Shown: piece by piece, positions 25,422-34,693 of the stretch
How positions within the stretch are numbered: position 1 is the stretch's first letter
How the letters are laid out: each line of letters opens with the position of its first letter
Origin: Arthrobacter sp. B3I9
GTDB lineage: Bacteria > Actinomycetota > Actinomycetes > Actinomycetales > Micrococcaceae
Assembly (NCBI RefSeq): GCF_030816935.1
Contig: NZ_JAUSYO010000001.1
Location: 248,001 to 312,000 of the forward strand
Reading direction: 5' to 3'
DNA length: 64,000 nucleotides
Notes under the pieces: generated by a model
Database searches by the model: none
What the model saw: only the letters and a program-made list of their open reading frames with translations
What the model was told of the DNA's origin: nothing
Made by a program: the position numbers and the translations under genes

Positions 25422-25510
25422 GGAATGACTATAGACGCGATGCGCCGGGCGCGGAAGAGGCCAGCGGGGACTATTTGTGTCTGGGGGGAATGAGTCGGGA
25501 AGGGGGCACA

Positions 25511-26239
25511 ATGGAGTCACCGAGCGCACCGCGAGCAGAAAGGCCACGAATGCCGGCAGCCACGAGCACGAACGCGGACCCGCAACGCCCAGAGGCGCCT
25601 CCCCGGCGTCGGGCAGGCAGGCCGGCTGCCGCCGTGCTGGACCAGGACGGCATCACTTCGGCGGCCCTGCAGCTCATCGGGAAGAGCGGCTACGACGGAT
25701 TCACCATGGCCGCCCTTGCGCGGACGCTGAACGTCGCGCCCTCCGCGCTCTACAACCACGTCTCCTCAAAGCGGGACGTGTTGGTCCTCGTCCAGGACCA
25801 CCTGACCTCATTCGTGGACGTGGCGTCCTTTGAGTCGGAGCCCTGGGACCAGGCAGTACGCGAGTGGGCCTGGAGCTACCGGGAGGTGTTCTCCAAGCAC
25901 ACCCCGCTGATCCCCGTCATCGCAGTGCTGCCCGTGACGGACGCGCCGAAAACACTTGCCATGTATGAAGCCGTCAGCGCCGGGTTCGGCCGGGCAGGCT
26001 TCCCGCCAGAGCGTATCGTCTCGGCGATTGTGGCGCTGGAATCCTTCATTTTCGGCTCCGCCTATGACGTGACGGCGCCGGCGGACATTTTTGATTCCGG
26101 CAGCATGGCGGCGGCGACGCCGCACTTCACCGCCGCCGTCGAGAGCCTGGCGGAGCAGGCCTTCGAGAAACCCGCCGACGTCGCCTTCAGCCTGGGACTC
26201 GAGGCACTGATCGCCGGCTTCGCCGCGCTGCGGGCGTAG
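25511..26239 (+). CDS. TetR-family transcriptional regulator
   Basis: A 242-residue regulator. After a Pro/Arg/Ala-rich leader of about 35 residues comes the TetR DNA-binding domain (LDQDGITSAALQLIGKSGYDGFTMAALARTLNVAPSALYNHV, cited by its ends, residues about 42-83) and a ligand domain of the TetR_C type. ATG 25511 is preceded by AGGGGG; in-frame TTG 25475 and ATG 25490 have worse spacing. The perfect palindrome at 25401-25421 lies in the divergent promoter region, so it probably represses the putrescine oxidase gene and itself, with a polyamine or aldehyde as inducer. Confidence 0.88.
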   Translation: MESPSAPRAERPRMPAATSTNADPQRPEAPPRRRAGRPAAAVLDQDGITSAALQLIGKSGYDGFTMAALARTLNVAPSALYNHVSSKRDVLVLVQDHLTSFVDVASFESEPWDQAVREWAWSYREVFSKHTPLIPVIAVLPVTDAPKTLAMYEAVSAGFGRAGFPPERIVSAIVALESFIFGSAYDVTAPADIFDSGSMAAATPHFTAAVESLAEQAFEKPADVAFSLGLEALIAGFAALRA

Positions 26240-26246
26240 CAAAGCG

Positions 26247-27023
26247 TCAGGAAAGCTGCAGTCCCCCGTTGATGTCATACGTGGCGCCCGTGATGAAGCC
26301 GGCGTCCTCGCCCAGCAAAAACACCATCAGCGCTGCGATGTCCCGCACGGTTCCCACCCGGCCCACCAGGATGTCAGCCGACATGGCCGCCTTGCGCTCA
26401 TCCGTCAGCGTTCCGCCCATGATGTCGGTATCCACCGGACCTGGCGCCACACAGTTGACGGTGATCCCGTGCTGGCCCATTTCCCGGGCCAAAGCCCGAG
26501 TGAAGCCGATGATGGCGGCTTTCGAAGCGCTGTAGGCCACCTTGGAGTAGGTGCCTCCGCCGCGCTGGGCGGAGATGGAGGAGACACTCACGATCCTGCC
26601 AAGCTTGCGCTCAATCATGCCCCTGAGCACGCGCTGGGTGACCAGAAACGTGCCGGTCATGTTGATCTTGAACACCCGTTCCCAGGCCTCGAGAGTCTCA
26701 TCCATGAACTCGGTGGGTGAGCTGATGCCCGCCAGGTTGGCCAGGCCGACGATCGGCGGCAGGGCGGACTCGACCTCGTCGATGGCGGCGTTGACGGTTG
26801 CCTGGTCCGAGACGTCCGCGCCCACCCCGGTCGCCTGGACGCCGTAGACGTCGGCGATTTCCTCAGCGGCTTTCCGGGCCGCGTCGCCGTCGATGTCCAG
26901 AATTGCCACGGCCCAGCCCTGGCTGGCGAGCATTTCCGCCGTCGCCCGTCCGATGCCGCGCGGGGAGGCTGCGCCGGTCAGTACGGCCGTGCGCTCAGCG
27001 GGGAATGTTCCTTGAGGACTCAT
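26247..27023 (-). CDS. SDR-family NAD(P)-dependent oxidoreductase
   Basis: A 258-residue classical SDR: TGAASPRGIG (residues 16-25) is a cofactor loop with a two-residue insertion, NLAG replaces NNAG at about 96-99, and Ser149, Tyr164, Lys168 form the catalytic set, with DAGFITGATYDINGGLQ at the end. It follows the MFS gene by 27 bases and is presumably cotranscribed with it. Together with the RpiB-like isomerase further upstream it may oxidise a polyol or sugar acid taken up by that carrier; the exact substrate is unknown. Confidence 0.88.
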   Translation of the reverse strand: MSPQGTFPAERTAVLTGAASPRGIGRATAEMLASQGWAVAILDIDGDAARKAAEEIADVYGVQATGVGADVSDQATVNAAIDEVESALPPIVGLANLAGISSPTEFMDETLEAWERVFKINMTGTFLVTQRVLRGMIERKLGRIVSVSSISAQRGGGTYSKVAYSASKAAIIGFTRALAREMGQHGITVNCVAPGPVDTDIMGGTLTDERKAAMSADILVGRVGTVRDIAALMVFLLGEDAGFITGATYDINGGLQLS

Positions 27024-27050
27024 GTCCGTGTCCCTCTCGTCGGCGGGTTG

Positions 27051-28430
27051 TCAGTTTTGGATATCGAACTCGTCGGCGGCCACGGCTTCCTCACCGACCG
27101 TGGCGTGGGTGCCGGGCCTCACATGTCCCTCCGGGCGCTTGCGTGCGTAGAGGTAGGTAGCGGCGGCCGTGATGGCGAGGCAGGCGGCCAGGAAGATGAG
27201 GCCGGAACGGTTGTCCCCCGTGGCGTCGTTGAACAGCCCGACAGCGTATGGGGCAACGAACCCGCCCAGGTTACCGAGCGAATTCACCATGGCCAGCCCG
27301 GCTGCGGCGGCAGCGCCCACCAGGGCCGTCGCAGGCATGGCCAGGAACGGGGCGATGGTGGAGTAGATTCCCATCGCGGCGAGCGTCAGGGCGAGCATGG
27401 CCAGGATGGCGTTGACCTGCACCAGGAAGCCGGCGGCCAGGAGGCCGACGGCGGCCATCACCATGCTGATGCTGGCATACAAAACCCTGTTGCCGGTGCG
27501 GTCGGAGCGGCGTCCCCAGTAGTACACGAAGAAGGCGGCAACGGTGTATGGGACGGCAACAATGAAGCCGACCTGCGTGGTGCTGAACTTGCCGAGCGCG
27601 GCAACGATGGTCGGCAGCCAAAGGCCCAGGCCGTAAATGCCGCACACCAGCCCGAAGTACAGTGCCGAGTAGGCGATGGTCCGCGAGTCCTTGAGGCCTG
27701 CGAGGAAGTGGTGGGGCTGGCCTTTCTGCCTGTGGGCCAGCTCCGCGTCCATGGTCCGGGTCAGCCATTCGCGCTCGTCGTCGGCCAGCCAGTGCGCATG
27801 TTCGGGACGGTCGGTCATCAGGACCGGGGTCAGCAGGCCGAGGAGGATGGCGGGGACGCCTTCAATGATGTAGAGCCACTGCCAGCCCTGCAGACCCAGT
27901 ATGCCGTCCATCTGCAGCAGCAGGCCGGAAACGGGAGCTCCGAGGGCGTTGGAGACGGGCTGGGCGAGGATGAAGATGCCCAGCACGGTGACGCGCTGGG
28001 CGGCCGGGAACCACAGGGTCAGGAAGAACAGGATGGCCGGAAAGAACCCTGCCTCAGCTGCACCCAGGAGGAACCGGACGATGTAAAACGTGGTTTCGCC
28101 GTTCACCAGCGCCATGGCGGTGGCGAAGATGCCCCACGAGATGAGGATGCGGGCGATCCATCGGCGGGCGCCGTACTTGTACATCCCGGCGTTGCTCGGG
28201 ATTTCCAGCAGGGCGTAGCCGATGAAGAACATGCCTGCTCCGAGGCCGTAAGCCGTTGCGCTCAAGCCGATGTCCTCGCTCATGGTCAGCTTCGCGAAGC
28301 CGACGTTGTTCCGGTCCAGGTAAGCGACGAAGTAGAGCAGGACGATAAGGGGCATGAGGCGATTGCGCACTTTGCGCAGAGTCCGCTGGCCCAGCTCGTC
28401 GAGTTGATTGGCAGGATTCATGGACGACAT
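27051..28430 (-). CDS. MFS transporter, anion:cation symporter (ACS) type
   Basis: A 459-residue membrane protein with about 12 helices. The first loop has LMPLIVLLYFVAYLDRNNVGFAK (cited start LMPLIVLLYF), the ACS-family signature YLDRNN, and later FFPAILFFLTLWFP, typical for carriers of sugar acids, tartrate or phthalate. ATG 28430 has AGGTG upstream. A palindrome lies about 33 bases upstream, in the 135-base gap after the RpiB-like gene. The downstream SDR 27 bases away is probably in the same transcript. Confidence 0.9.
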   Translation of the reverse strand: MSSMNPANQLDELGQRTLRKVRNRLMPLIVLLYFVAYLDRNNVGFAKLTMSEDIGLSATAYGLGAGMFFIGYALLEIPSNAGMYKYGARRWIARILISWGIFATAMALVNGETTFYIVRFLLGAAEAGFFPAILFFLTLWFPAAQRVTVLGIFILAQPVSNALGAPVSGLLLQMDGILGLQGWQWLYIIEGVPAILLGLLTPVLMTDRPEHAHWLADDEREWLTRTMDAELAHRQKGQPHHFLAGLKDSRTIAYSALYFGLVCGIYGLGLWLPTIVAALGKFSTTQVGFIVAVPYTVAAFFVYYWGRRSDRTGNRVLYASISMVMAAVGLLAAGFLVQVNAILAMLALTLAAMGIYSTIAPFLAMPATALVGAAAAAGLAMVNSLGNLGGFVAPYAVGLFNDATGDNRSGLIFLAACLAITAAATYLYARKRPEGHVRPGTHATVGEEAVAADEFDIQN

Positions 28431-28462
28431 CGTGCACCTCGCTGTGAGTTACGAGCCCGCCG

Positions 28463-28477
28463 GTTCCGCAGCGGAAC
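28463..28477. promoter_or_regulatory. Palindrome upstream of the ACS-type MFS gene
   Basis: GTTCCGC-A-GCGGAAC is a perfect 7+1+7 inverted repeat, resembling IclR-family operators (TTCCGC/GCGGAA arms). No IclR gene lies in the window. Regulatory role is inferred from position. Confidence 0.5.
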
Positions 28478-28565
28478 AGTTAATGTGTACCACTTCGAAA
28501 CTTATTAGTCATCATGCTTAGCACCGCCAGGGTGGGCAAGGAACACCCTGCGGGTCCGCTTCGTA

Positions 28566-29033
28566 TCAGTCGGCTTCGTAGGAGTGGATAGCGTCCACTT
28601 TTGCCGCGGAGGGGGAGTTTTCGTCGAAGCGGTAATTCAGCCATTCGCCGACGAGCTTCTTGGCGAGTTCGAGTCCGATGACGCGCTGGCCCAGGGTGAG
28701 GACCTGGGCGTTGTTGCTCAGAACGGAGCGTTCCACGGAGTAGCTGTCGTGCGCGGTGACGGCCCGGATGCCGGGAACCTTGTTGGCGGCGATGGCAACA
28801 CCAAGGCCCGTTCCGCAGACCAGGAGCGCGCGGTCGGCTTCTCCCTCGGCCACTTTCCGGGCGGCGGTGACAGCGAGGTGCGGGTACGCGGTGGAGTCGT
28901 TGGAGGCGACGCCGATGTCCACCACCGAGGCGACCCGGGGATCCGCCTCGAGGAGTGCTTTCAGAGCGTTCTTGTATTCAACTCCGGCCTCGTCGTTGCC
29001 GATGACGATGCGCCAGCCTTCCGGGTTAGTCAT
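28566..29033 (-). CDS. RpiB/LacAB-family sugar-phosphate isomerase
   Basis: A 155-residue protein of the RpiB/LacA/LacB family. [14 protein letters not shown] aligns with the N-terminal motif, [22 protein letters not shown] holds catalytic Cys73 and the anion-binding loop, followed by [22 protein letters not shown] 29033 has GGGAG six to eight bases upstream; the in-frame region to 29132 is not conserved. Such proteins isomerise ribose 5-phosphate or, in carbohydrate clusters, tetrose or hexose phosphates. The acidic residue in place of the usual His/Asp region near residue 14 hints at a specialised sugar, as do the MFS and SDR neighbours. Confidence 0.85.
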   Translation of the reverse strand: MTNPEGWRIVIGNDEAGVEYKNALKALLEADPRVASVVDIGVASNDSTAYPHLAVTAARKVAEGEADRALLVCGTGLGVAIAANKVPGIRAVTAHDSYSVERSVLSNNAQVLTLGQRVIGLELAKKLVGEWLNYRFDENSPSAAKVDAIHSYEAD

Positions 29034-29329
29034 TTTGTGCTCCCTTTCCGGCCGTTGGGGCCTTCTCTGAGGCGGTCGGTTCTGGCCCGGCCGATTCCGT
29101 TCCGACGTGTTGGGCGATCCCGGAACACTCAAAACCTATCGGGGCGGGGCCCGGTTTGTAAGGGGTCCGGTTTCCGACTTCCGCGACTGCCTGCGCCCTT
29201 GGTCCTGTACATATGTCGAAGCGAGGCCACCTATCTAGCCAAACGTAGGCCACACCCGTGTCCATCGCGCCACTACCGTTGCTGGCAAGCCGCTCCCGGC
29301 AGACCTCAGCACTGAAAGCGAGAAGAAGC
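29034..29329. other. Intergenic region between divergent rpiB-like and mmsA-like genes
   Basis: No coding sequence seen. It must hold both divergent promoters. A TGTACATATGT-like stretch at 29206-29216 is the only short symmetric element noticed; its role is unknown. Confidence 0.5.
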
Positions 29330-30835
29330 GTGTCCGTCAACCAAGAACTTCCCGTACTGTCCCACTGGATCAACGGAACCGAGGCACTCTCCTCCGGAGA
29401 CCGCACAGCTCCCGTCTTCGACCCCGCGCGCGGCATCGAGACCAAGCGCGTGGCCCTTGCCAACGCCGGTGACATCGAAGCCGCCATCTCCTCGGCCCAC
29501 AAGGCATTCCCGGCGTGGCGCGACCTCTCCATCAGCAGGCGCCAGCAAATCATCTTCCGCTTCCGCGAACTGCTGAACGAGCGCAAGGGCGAACTTGCGC
29601 AGATCATCACCGCCGAACACGGCAAGGTGGTCTCCGACGCACTCGGTGAAATCACCCGAGGCCTGGAGGTCGTGGAACTCGCCACGGGCTTCCCGCACCT
29701 GATCAAGGGCGAGCATTCGGAAAACGTCTCCACCGGAGTTGACGTCTATTCCACGAAGGCGCCCCTCGGTGTCGTCGGCATCATCAGCCCGTTCAACTTC
29801 CCGGCCATGGTCCCGCTCTGGTTCCTGCCGATCGCGATTGCCGCCGGTAACGCGGTGGTTCTCAAGCCGAGCGAAAAGGACCCGACGGCGGCGAACTGGC
29901 TCGCCGCGCTGTTTTCCGAAGCGGGCCTGCCGGACGGCGTCTTCAACGTCCTGCACGGTGACAAGGAAGCCGTGGACGGTCTCCTGGAACACCCGGACGT
30001 AAAGGCCATCTCCTTCGTCGGGTCCACACCGATCGCGCGGTACATCTATGAGACTGCGGCCCGCAACGGCAAACGCGTCCAGGCCCTCGGCGGTGCCAAG
30101 AACCACATGCTGGTCCTTCCCGACGCCGACCTCGAGCTCACGGCTGACGCCGCCATCAATGCCGGGTTTGGTTCCGCCGGTGAACGCTGCATGGCCATCA
30201 GTGTGGTGGTCGCCGTCGAGCCCGTTGCCGACGAACTGATCGAGAAGATTGCCTCCCGGATGGCAACGCTGAAGATCGGCGACGGACGCCGCAATTGTGA
30301 CATGGGCCCCCTCGTCACCGAGCAGCACCGCGACAAGGTTGCCTCGTACATCGACGTTGCCGCCGAGGACGGTGCGAAGGTGGTGGTCGACGGCCGCGGC
30401 ATCAAAGTCGACGGCGACGAGAACGGTTTCTGGCTCGGCCCCACCCTGATCGACGACCTCCCCGTCACCTCCCGTGCCTACACCGAGGAGATCTTCGGCC
30501 CGGTGCTGTCAGTGGTCCGCGTGGGCAGCTACGAGGAAGGCCTGGACCTTATCAACTCCGGCGCCTTCGGCAACGGAACGGCCATTTTCACGAACGACGG
30601 CGGTGCGGCCCGCCGCTTCCAGACCGAGGTTGAGGTGGGCATGGTGGGCATCAACGTGCCGATCCCGGTGCCCGTGGCGTACTACTCCTTCGGCGGGTTC
30701 AAGGACTCGATCTTCGGCAGCTCCAAGGCCTACGGCCTGCAAGGCTTCGAGTTCTACACACGGGAAAAGGCCATCACCTCCCGCTGGCTGGACCCGAGCC
30801 ACGGCGGCATCAACCTGGGCTTCCCGCAGAACTAG
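29330..30835 (+). CDS. mmsA: CoA-acylating methylmalonate/malonate-semialdehyde dehydrogenase
   Basis: A 501-residue aldehyde dehydrogenase of the MmsA type. Start is GTG 29330 (VSVNQELPVLSHWING), and an extended upstream frame lacks family likeness. PFNFPAMVPLWFLPIAIA and GERCMAIS (catalytic Cys287) followed by the C-terminal signature IPVPVAYYSFGGFKDS identify the family, which converts (methyl)malonate semialdehyde with CoA and NAD+ to propionyl- or acetyl-CoA, CO2 and NADH. It is convergent with a PucR regulator and near an omega-aminotransferase, which points to beta-alanine or valine/uracil-type degradation. Confidence 0.92.
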   Translation: MSVNQELPVLSHWINGTEALSSGDRTAPVFDPARGIETKRVALANAGDIEAAISSAHKAFPAWRDLSISRRQQIIFRFRELLNERKGELAQIITAEHGKVVSDALGEITRGLEVVELATGFPHLIKGEHSENVSTGVDVYSTKAPLGVVGIISPFNFPAMVPLWFLPIAIAAGNAVVLKPSEKDPTAANWLAALFSEAGLPDGVFNVLHGDKEAVDGLLEHPDVKAISFVGSTPIARYIYETAARNGKRVQALGGAKNHMLVLPDADLELTADAAINAGFGSAGERCMAISVVVAVEPVADELIEKIASRMATLKIGDGRRNCDMGPLVTEQHRDKVASYIDVAAEDGAKVVVDGRGIKVDGDENGFWLGPTLIDDLPVTSRAYTEEIFGPVLSVVRVGSYEEGLDLINSGAFGNGTAIFTNDGGAARRFQTEVEVGMVGINVPIPVPVAYYSFGGFKDSIFGSSKAYGLQGFEFYTREKAITSRWLDPSHGGINLGFPQN

Positions 30836-30852
30836 GTAGCCCTTAATACGAC

Positions 30853-30883
30853 AGCGGCCTCCGACACTATGCCGGAGGCCGCT
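30853..30883. terminator. Bidirectional stem-loop between mmsA and the pucR-family gene
   Basis: AGCGGCCTCCG and CGGAGGCCGCT form an 11-base stem around a nine-base loop in the 51-base gap between convergent genes; only weak T-runs. Confidence 0.6.
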
Positions 30884-30886
30884 GGC

Positions 30887-32467
30887 CTATTCGTCCATGA
30901 ACTGGACGGCAGCGAACAGCTCCAGCCGGTCCCGCATGCTGTCCAGGTTCAGCCCCAGGATCCTTCCGGCGGCGTCGATCCTGTTCCGCAACGTATGGCG
31001 GTGCACCCCCAGCCGGCGGGCGGTCAGGTCCCACACGCAGTTGTTGGCGAACCACTCCCGGACGGTGCCCAGCAGCTCGGTGTGCTCCGCCTCATCGTGG
31101 GCGATCAGCGGCTGCAACAATCCCCGGGCCACCGGCCCGGCCTTTTCCTCCCGAAGCAGGCCCAGCATGCCGCCGTCGGACAATTCGGAAAATACGACGA
31201 CGACGCTCCCCACTTCCGCAGCGCGCCTCAGGGCGCGGGTGGCTTCCTCCACGGCGCCGGCGAGGCCCTCCATATTCACTTCGCTTGAAACACCGGCAAC
31301 TGCGCCATGGCGTTGAAGCAGCTCCAGAACCTTGTCCTGATGGACCTTCCCAGCCAGGATCACCAGCAGCTCGTCGCGGAGGGCGTAAAACACGGCACCG
31401 CGGTAGTCGTCGGCGAGCAGTTCCAGCGCCTCGAGCAGGTTCGGCGCCGGACTCTCCTGCCGTGACGCCGTCACGACCAGCGGTTCACGCGGGAGTTGGC
31501 CCCAAACCTGGCGCGCCGTTCGAAGTGCGACGTCTGTGCTGCCGGCCAGCAACTGCTCGAAGACGCCTGCGCGGAGGTGACGGCGGGCGGTATCGAGGGT
31601 GCGGGCCTGCTCCAGCGCCAGGCTTGCCAGACCGATCACAGTGTTGACAATGTCTGCTCTGGCGGGGTCCAGCGGCTCGATGGCACCGAGCACCAGGGCG
31701 CCCCGCAGGCTGCCTTTGCGGCCGAGCGTCTGCAGCGTCACCGACTGGCCTTTGATATTCAGGTGGGATGCAGAACGGGTTCCCAGGTCTAAGGCACTGC
31801 GCACCCTTTCGGCCATCTCGGCAGCAATATCCGAGGGAACCGGACGGTTCCTGGGCATGCGGACGTAGTTGCCCGCGGCGTCATAGAGCGCCACCCAGGT
31901 GTGCAGCTGACGTTCCAGCTCACCGAGGATCGAGGTCAGTCCGTCGGGGCGGAGTGCAGCGCGCGAAATGGCCCGCTGCGCCTGCAGCGACCACTCGGCC
32001 CGGGCGTGCTCCTCCTTGGCCAGGTAGTCCGCCACCATGCGGATAATCGCGATAAAGGGTGTCCGGTCCGGCACCTCCAGCAGCGGCAGCCCATGGTTGC
32101 GGCAGGCTTCCTCCAGACCCGGCGGCAGCGTTCCGTGGATCACCTGGGTTGCGAAGCCCAGGCCCACTATGCCGCGGTCCACCAGCCGGCGCACATACTC
32201 CTCATACCTCCGGCCGTACGGCACCTCCGGTGACCGCTGCCCTGCGTCCGCTTGCGTCGCCGTCGTGCCTCCTGCCGCGTCCACAGGGAACTGCGTGCCG
32301 TCAGTGAGCAGCAGCTGGCCGGCGTCCAAGAACGGCGTGGGGTCCTCAAGGTCGGAGCTGTGTACCCAGCTGACGGGCTCCTCCAGCTGGGATGCGCCCA
32401 GATCGGGCACAACGAGCCGCAGCTTGAGCGACCGGCTGCGGAGGAGGACATTCAGGCTTGGCGGCAT
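30887..32467 (-). CDS. PucR-family transcriptional regulator
   Basis: A 526-residue regulator with an N-terminal PucR domain (LRLVVPDLGASQLEEPVSWVHSSD at residues 17-40, cited in part; then PLLEVPDRTPF), a middle region and the C-terminal HTH of the CdaR/PucR type (NCVWDLTARRLGVHRHTLRN at about residues 478-497, then RIDAAGRILG). It is divergent from the omega-aminotransferase and convergent with the MmsA gene, which makes it the likely nitrogen- or amine-responsive regulator of both. TTGTACAA at 32513-32520 in the divergent region could be part of an operator. Confidence 0.9.
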   Translation of the reverse strand: MPPSLNVLLRSRSLKLRLVVPDLGASQLEEPVSWVHSSDLEDPTPFLDAGQLLLTDGTQFPVDAAGGTTATQADAGQRSPEVPYGRRYEEYVRRLVDRGIVGLGFATQVIHGTLPPGLEEACRNHGLPLLEVPDRTPFIAIIRMVADYLAKEEHARAEWSLQAQRAISRAALRPDGLTSILGELERQLHTWVALYDAAGNYVRMPRNRPVPSDIAAEMAERVRSALDLGTRSASHLNIKGQSVTLQTLGRKGSLRGALVLGAIEPLDPARADIVNTVIGLASLALEQARTLDTARRHLRAGVFEQLLAGSTDVALRTARQVWGQLPREPLVVTASRQESPAPNLLEALELLADDYRGAVFYALRDELLVILAGKVHQDKVLELLQRHGAVAGVSSEVNMEGLAGAVEEATRALRRAAEVGSVVVVFSELSDGGMLGLLREEKAGPVARGLLQPLIAHDEAEHTELLGTVREWFANNCVWDLTARRLGVHRHTLRNRIDAAGRILGLNLDSMRDRLELFAAVQFMDE

Positions 32468-32594
32468 AGCGGACCCTTGTGATGTGAAAACGTCGAACGG
32501 GATAGCACCGATTGTACAAACGTATACGCGGCAAAAGATCAGTTAGACCGGAAGATGAAGGAACGTCCCAATTCATCCCTCGAGAGGAACCGTC

Positions 32595-33968
32595 ATGGTC
32601 GCCAGCCCGGCAACCCTGCCTGTGGCAGACATCAGTGCCGCAGCAACTACCGCAGCCGACGACGTAGCCGTCACCAATGCCGACGTCGTCGCCCTGGACC
32701 ACGCAAATGTCTTCCATTCCTGGTCTGCGCAGAAGTCCCTGAATCCGATGGCGATCGCCGGCGGCTCCGGCAGCACCGTATGGGACCATGACGGCAACAC
32801 GTACCTGGACTTCTCCAGCCAGCTGGTCAATACCAACATCGGCCACCAGCACCCGAAGGTCATCGCGGCCATCGCGCAGCAGGCAACGAGCCTGGCCACG
32901 GTGGCACCCGCGCACGCCAACCACATCCGGGCCACGGCTGCCGCCAAGATCCTCTCCCACGCTCCGGCCAACATGGAGAAGATCTTCTTCACCAACGGCG
33001 GAGCAGACGCCAATGAAAACGCCATCAGGATGGCGCGCCTTCACACGGGCCGGGACAAAGTGCTTTCCCGCTACCGCTCGTACCATGGCAACACCGGCTC
33101 GGCCATCGCGGCCACGGGCGACTGGCGCCGCATCCCCAACGAATATTCGCGGGGCCACGTCCACTTCTTCGGCCCGTACCCTTACCGCTCGGAATTTTGG
33201 GCCCAGAGCCCGGAACAGGAAACCGAGCGGGCACTGCACCACCTGCGGCGCGTGATCCAGGCCGAAGGACCGCAGTCCATCGCGGCCATCCTGCTGGAAA
33301 CCGTCCCTGGAACCGCAGGAGTCCTCGTCCCCACGCCGGGCTACCTGGAAGGCGTCCGGGCCCTGTGTGATGAGTACGGCATCGTGATGATCCTCGACGA
33401 GGTCATGGCCGGCTTCGGCCGCACCGGCGACTGGTTTGCCTTCGACGCTTTCAACGTAACCCCGGACCTGATCACTTTCGCCAAGGGCGTCAACTCCGGC
33501 TACGTCCCGGTGGGCGGTGTGATCATCTCCGGTGCGATTGCAGCAACCTTTGATGAGCGCGTTTTCCCCGGCGGGCTCACCTACTCAGGGCACCCGCTGG
33601 CCGCAGCCTCGATCGTGGCCTCGATTGAAGCCTTTGAAGAAGAGGACATCGTGGGAAACGCCGCCCGCATCGGCCGGGACCACCTCCAGCCGGGCCTCGC
33701 CGCCCTGGCCGAGAAGCATGCCGTCATCGGCGAAGTCCGCGGTCGAGGCGTCTTCTGGGCACTCGAACTCGTACAGGACCGGGAGACGCGCATGCCCGTC
33801 ACCACCGAATTCATGGGCCGGATCAAGGCAGAACTCCTGCGCCTGGGCCTGTTGCCGTTCCTCGCGGACAACCGCATCCACGTGGTGCCGCCCGCCGTCG
33901 TCACTGCTGAAGAGGTAGCGCAGGCACTGGCCATCTACGACCGGGCCCTCACTGCCGTCCAGGTGTGA
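32595..33968 (+). CDS. Class III (omega-amino acid:pyruvate type) aminotransferase
   Basis: A 457-residue PLP enzyme annotated in databases as aspartate aminotransferase family class III. YLDFSSQLVNTNIGHQHP, FFTNGGADANENAIRMAR, YRSYHGNT, and VMILDEVMAGFGRTG are the family landmarks, with LITFAKGVNSGYVP carrying the PLP-binding Lys297. It transfers the amino group of an omega-amine (beta-alanine, GABA or putrescine) to pyruvate or 2-oxoglutarate, giving a semialdehyde for the MmsA-type dehydrogenase. ATG 32595 has GAGAGGA seven bases upstream. Divergent from the PucR gene. The specific amine cannot be decided. Confidence 0.9.
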   Translation: MVASPATLPVADISAAATTAADDVAVTNADVVALDHANVFHSWSAQKSLNPMAIAGGSGSTVWDHDGNTYLDFSSQLVNTNIGHQHPKVIAAIAQQATSLATVAPAHANHIRATAAAKILSHAPANMEKIFFTNGGADANENAIRMARLHTGRDKVLSRYRSYHGNTGSAIAATGDWRRIPNEYSRGHVHFFGPYPYRSEFWAQSPEQETERALHHLRRVIQAEGPQSIAAILLETVPGTAGVLVPTPGYLEGVRALCDEYGIVMILDEVMAGFGRTGDWFAFDAFNVTPDLITFAKGVNSGYVPVGGVIISGAIAATFDERVFPGGLTYSGHPLAAASIVASIEAFEEEDIVGNAARIGRDHLQPGLAALAEKHAVIGEVRGRGVFWALELVQDRETRMPVTTEFMGRIKAELLRLGLLPFLADNRIHVVPPAVVTAEEVAQALAIYDRALTAVQV

Positions 33969-34146
33969 CCCTGGTCGCTCGCCCGTCCGGGGGCGCTTTG
34001 GAGCCAGTTCCGGCTCAACGGGCTCGCTGCTGCGGCGCGTCCGTGTCATAGTGCCCCGGGACGGCCGGCCGTGGTCACGGTCGGGACGCGCCGCCCCGCA
34101 AAAGGCCGCACTCCGGAAACGGACCGGGCCACCGTTCCAGACAAAG

Positions 34147-34180
34147 AAAAACACCCCCGGTCCGAAGACCGGGGGTGTTT
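34147..34180 (-). terminator. Rho-independent terminator after tRNA-Leu
   Basis: On the minus strand, AAACACCCCCGGTC, a TTCG tetraloop and GACCGGGGGTGTTT form a perfect stem followed by T-rich sequence (TTCTTTGT), directly downstream of the tRNA. Confidence 0.85.
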
Positions 34181-34189
34181 CTGATTGCG

Positions 34190-34272
34190 TGCGCGAGGGG
34201 GGATTTGAACCCCCACGCCCTTTCGGACACTGGCACCTGAAGCCAGCGCGTCTGCCGTTCCGCCACTCGCGC
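34190..34272 (-). tRNA. tRNA-Leu (CAG)
   Basis: On the minus strand the acceptor stem GCGCGAG pairs with CTCGCGC, discriminator A at 34190, a long variable arm (GTGTCCGAAAGGGCGT) as expected for a type II tRNA, T-arm GGGGGTTCAAATCCCCC, and anticodon loop TTCAGGT giving anticodon CAG. CCA is not encoded. Length 83 bases. Confidence 0.95.
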
Positions 34273-34693
34273 GCAACTTCTTTCACCCGGATGGAGGACC
34301 CGCGTCGCGGACCGCCAACCTCGTAAAAGCAGCGAGATCAAGCATAACGGACAACCGCGGGAAAACACCAATCGAGCTCCACACGGCCCCTCGGACCACG
34401 GAAACCCACGGGCGTGAGCGTCTCTCTTCGGCCTCCAAATTGGTATCTGGCAATGTCCGCCGGCCATACCAGAGCCCGTCCCAGCAGTTCCGCCGCCATG
34501 CACATCTGCGCACGTCAGAGCGCGCAGGGAGAAAGATTATGGCAGGCAGTGGCGGGGCCGCTTAAGGCCATTCCCAGCCTCGCCCAGTAGTATCTGGTGT
34601 AGGAGTGCCCGGCTACGGAGGGCTTCCGCAAATGTTGTAAACCGAGTTTCGGAACGAACACGGCCCTGCAGTCGTAAGGAAAGGAGAAGGACC
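34273..34693. other. Non-coding stretch between tRNA-Leu and fhaA
   Basis: No convincing coding sequence on either strand; the small ORFs here are out of register with codon bias. It holds the tRNA promoter on the minus side and that of the fhaA-pknB operon on the plus side. Confidence 0.5.

Noticed and set aside
27012..28508. 498-codon plus-strand frame over the ACS-type carrier
   Set aside because: Antisense shadow of a clear MFS gene.
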